Assembly (NCBI GenBank): GCA_012026715.1
Contig: VEPB01000003.1
Span: 1 to 23,268 of the forward strand
DNA from: Methylococcaceae bacterium
GTDB lineage: Bacteria > Pseudomonadota > Gammaproteobacteria > Methylococcales > Methylococcaceae
Direction: 5' to 3'
Length of the DNA stretch: 23,268 nt
Below the pieces are notes generated by a model. That model was given only the letters and a program-made list of their open reading frames with translations, had not been told where the DNA came from and made no database searches. Shown one piece after another: positions 21,591 through 23,268 of this stretch. The number at the start of each line of letters is the position of its first letter. The stretch's first letter is position 1. The translations under genes and the position numbers were made by a program.

Positions 21591-23268
21591 CGCGGCATTT
21601 CCTGTGGGCTGGGTGGGGTGGGTGAATCGTCCGCCCGCAGCAACGAGCGCCGCGCCAGGTGCACGGTGGCCAGGGGAATCACCAGGCCGATGACGGTCAC
21701 CGCGATGAACAGCGCGCCCAACTCGCTGTAGTCCGCCGGCGCGGTGACGGCACCGGTGGCGGCGTCCCTGCTTGCGCGGGTGACGGTGTAGACCTGGTTC
21801 AGGTACTTGGTGAGCAGTTGGGACAGGGACAGCGCCAGATTGGTGAAGGCTGCCATCACCGCGAAGAAGGTGGCCTTCAGCTCGCGCGGGGCGCAATGGG
21901 CGATCCAGGCCAGCATGGGGATCATGGAAACCTGGCCCAGGGGCGATTCCAGGGCCGTGTCTACCAGGGCGATGAAGCGGGCGTCGACCACCCCGCCGGT
22001 GACGGAGGCGGTCCAGTGGTGGAAGCCGTAGTACATGGCCACATTGGGCAGGAACAGCACGGTCAGGGTGAGGGTGAGGAACACCACGATGTCGCTGATG
22101 CTGTGCTCGGCCATGTAGCGCCTGAAGATGAACATGCCCAGCAGGGTCAGCCCGCTGGTGAGCAACGACAGCTGCGACAGGAACTGTTGGTCGAAGCCCA
22201 GCACGTCGATCATCCACCAGGTGGAACTGGCTCCGGGCGAGGGCATGGCGCGGAACACGAAGATGACCAGGGCGGTGCCGAACAGGGTGTTGCGGGCCGC
22301 CGGTTCCAGGCTCAGGGTCAGGCGCCAGATCAGGAAGCTGACGATGGCCAGGGATCCGGCGAACACGATCTCTTCATTGAAGGGCACATTGGACAAGCCC
22401 ATGGCCACGGAGAACAGGACGAATCCCAGACCGCCGCCCAACAGCCCCCAGTTCACCGCGGGCAGCTCGTCGACCGGACGGGCCAACAGCCGTTCGATGT
22501 CTTCGAACTCATATCCTTGAGCGGCGAGACGGTTTTCCTCCTGCCAGCGCAGATAGCGCGCATACAGGACGCCGAGCACCGACACGAAGGGGATGAGCAG
22601 GGCCAGCCGGTAGATCTTCAGATAGACCTCGACTTTCTGCGCCTCGCTCATGGAGTCCACGCCCTGGAACAGATAGACGTTGGCCAGGGCTACCAGCAGG
22701 GTGCCGCCGATGATGGCGATGCGGCCCAGGGTCTGCATGGTGGTGTGGGACAGCTTGAGCTGCTCTTCCGAGAGCGGTCGTCCTTCGGCATCGAGTTTTG
22801 GCACCGCCTCCACGGTCATGGCGTCCGCCACCACGTCCTGCAGCACATAACCCACCGGAGCCAGCATCGCCGAGAGGACGAACCAGGTCTCGGCGGGCAT
22901 GACGTCGCGCATCCCGGCCGGGTTCCCCAGCAGCCCCAGCATGATCAGCAGGCTCGCCGCGATCAGCAGGGCGCCCAGATAAATCAGGCCGGCCTTGTGC
23001 CGCCAGATCAGGTCCACCAGGTGGCCCAGCGGCATCTTCAGCGCCCACGGCAGCATGGTCCAGAAGCCCAGCGCCGCCAGGAACTCTGCCGACAGGCCGA
23101 GGTAGTCCTTGACGAAAAAGGTGCCGACGATGCCGGTCAGCCCGGAAATGCCCGCCGACAAATAAACCATCAGCGGTGGCAGATAGCTCCAGCGCATCTG
23201 GCGGCCCAGGTCGAGGATGGCGCGGTCGAACCAGCGGGCGAGACGGTGATGGACGGAATCGGTAGTCA
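21587..23268 (-). CDS. Folate-biopterin transporter (BT1)-family MFS protein, start cut by window edge
   Basis: An integral membrane protein with about 12 hydrophobic segments, resembling the BT1/FBT branch of the major facilitator superfamily. Landmarks are PWALKMPLGHLVDL near the N-terminus, APVGYVLQDVVADAMTVEAVP in the first half, and a C-terminal half containing LVDTALESPLGQVSMIPMLAWIAHCAPRELKATFFA. Bacterial and cyanobacterial members transport folates or pterins, but substrate varies. The open frame continues upstream of the ATG at 23197 to the window edge. Its last two bases read TG followed by ACT ACC GAT, so the true ATG probably starts one base outside, giving about 560 aa. It overlaps the UPF0178 gene by four bases. 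Confidence 0.82.
   Translation of the reverse strand, partial: TTDSVHHRLARWFDRAILDLGRQMRWSYLPPLMVYLSAGISGLTGIVGTFFVKDYLGLSAEFLAALGFWTMLPWALKMPLGHLVDLIWRHKAGLIYLGALLIAASLLIMLGLLGNPAGMRDVMPAETWFVLSAMLAPVGYVLQDVVADAMTVEAVPKLDAEGRPLSEEQLKLSHTTMQTLGRIAIIGGTLLVALANVYLFQGVDSMSEAQKVEVYLKIYRLALLIPFVSVLGVLYARYLRWQEENRLAAQGYEFEDIERLLARPVDELPAVNWGLLGGGLGFVLFSVAMGLSNVPFNEEIVFAGSLAIVSFLIWRLTLSLEPAARNTLFGTALVIFVFRAMPSPGASSTWWMIDVLGFDQQFLSQLSLLTSGLTLLGMFIFRRYMAEHSISDIVVFLTLTLTVLFLPNVAMYYGFHHWTASVTGGVVDARFIALVDTALESPLGQVSMIPMLAWIAHCAPRELKATFFAVMAAFTNLALSLSQLLTKYLNQVYTVTRASRDAATGAVTAPADYSELGALFIAVTVIGLVIPLATVHLARRSLLRADDSPTPPSPQEMPR

Overview
The window is GC-rich bacterial DNA with dense genes, ATGA stop/start overlaps and good Shine-Dalgarno sites. 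The gene content suggests a gammaproteobacterium, most likely a methanotroph of the Methylococcaceae type: NagZ, thioinosine phosphorylase, a VPLPA-type PEP-CTERM protein, large c-type cytochrome lipoproteins, and dispersed intergenic inverted repeats. The taxonomic guess is inference from gene content; no rRNA or marker gene is present. No tRNA, rRNA, insertion sequence or CRISPR array was seen.

Left part (1-6290). The minus strand reads nagZ > hpt > S-methyl-5'-thioinosine phosphorylase > M48 lipoprotein peptidase > repeat element > quinone oxidoreductase > Sel1-repeat protein. The nagZ-hpt-phosphorylase trio is tightly packed; the phosphorylase is expected to release hypoxanthine, which Hpt turns into IMP. 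Diverging from nagZ on the plus strand are an orphan FliL-domain protein and a MIF/tautomerase-family protein.

Centre (6290-13600). A five-gene minus-strand operon is the most distinctive block: a large di-heme cytochrome c lipoprotein (851 aa), an unrecognised 143-aa protein, an unrecognised 432-aa membrane protein with an apparently duplicated H-[YF]-A-R-[FW] domain, a Dyp-type peroxidase, and a catalase-related mini-heme enzyme with a Thr-His distal motif as in allene oxide synthases. Gaps between these genes are 86, 5, -4 and 10 bases. It looks like a dedicated heme/hydroperoxide system. Its substrate cannot be read from the sequence.

Right-centre (13600-16770). A PPP-family metallophosphatase gene is cut by an in-frame amber codon right after the GDYIDRGP motif. 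The same frame then continues into an unusual 15-bp-periodic, Asp/Leu-rich tail of about 210 residues. A gene-poor stretch of about 860 bases follows, and then a small secreted two-cysteine protein with a possibly structured leader.

Right end (16771-23268). Convergent to that small gene is an OafA-type membrane acyltransferase with a C-terminal SGNH domain. Next come a VPLPA-CTERM exported protein and a cupin/JmjC-like putative Fe(II) oxygenase, both on the plus strand. The window ends with a UPF0178/YaiI protein overlapping a folate-biopterin-transporter-family MFS gene (minus), whose start codon appears to be cut by the window edge by a single base. Several perfect hairpins and inverted repeats lie between the genes.
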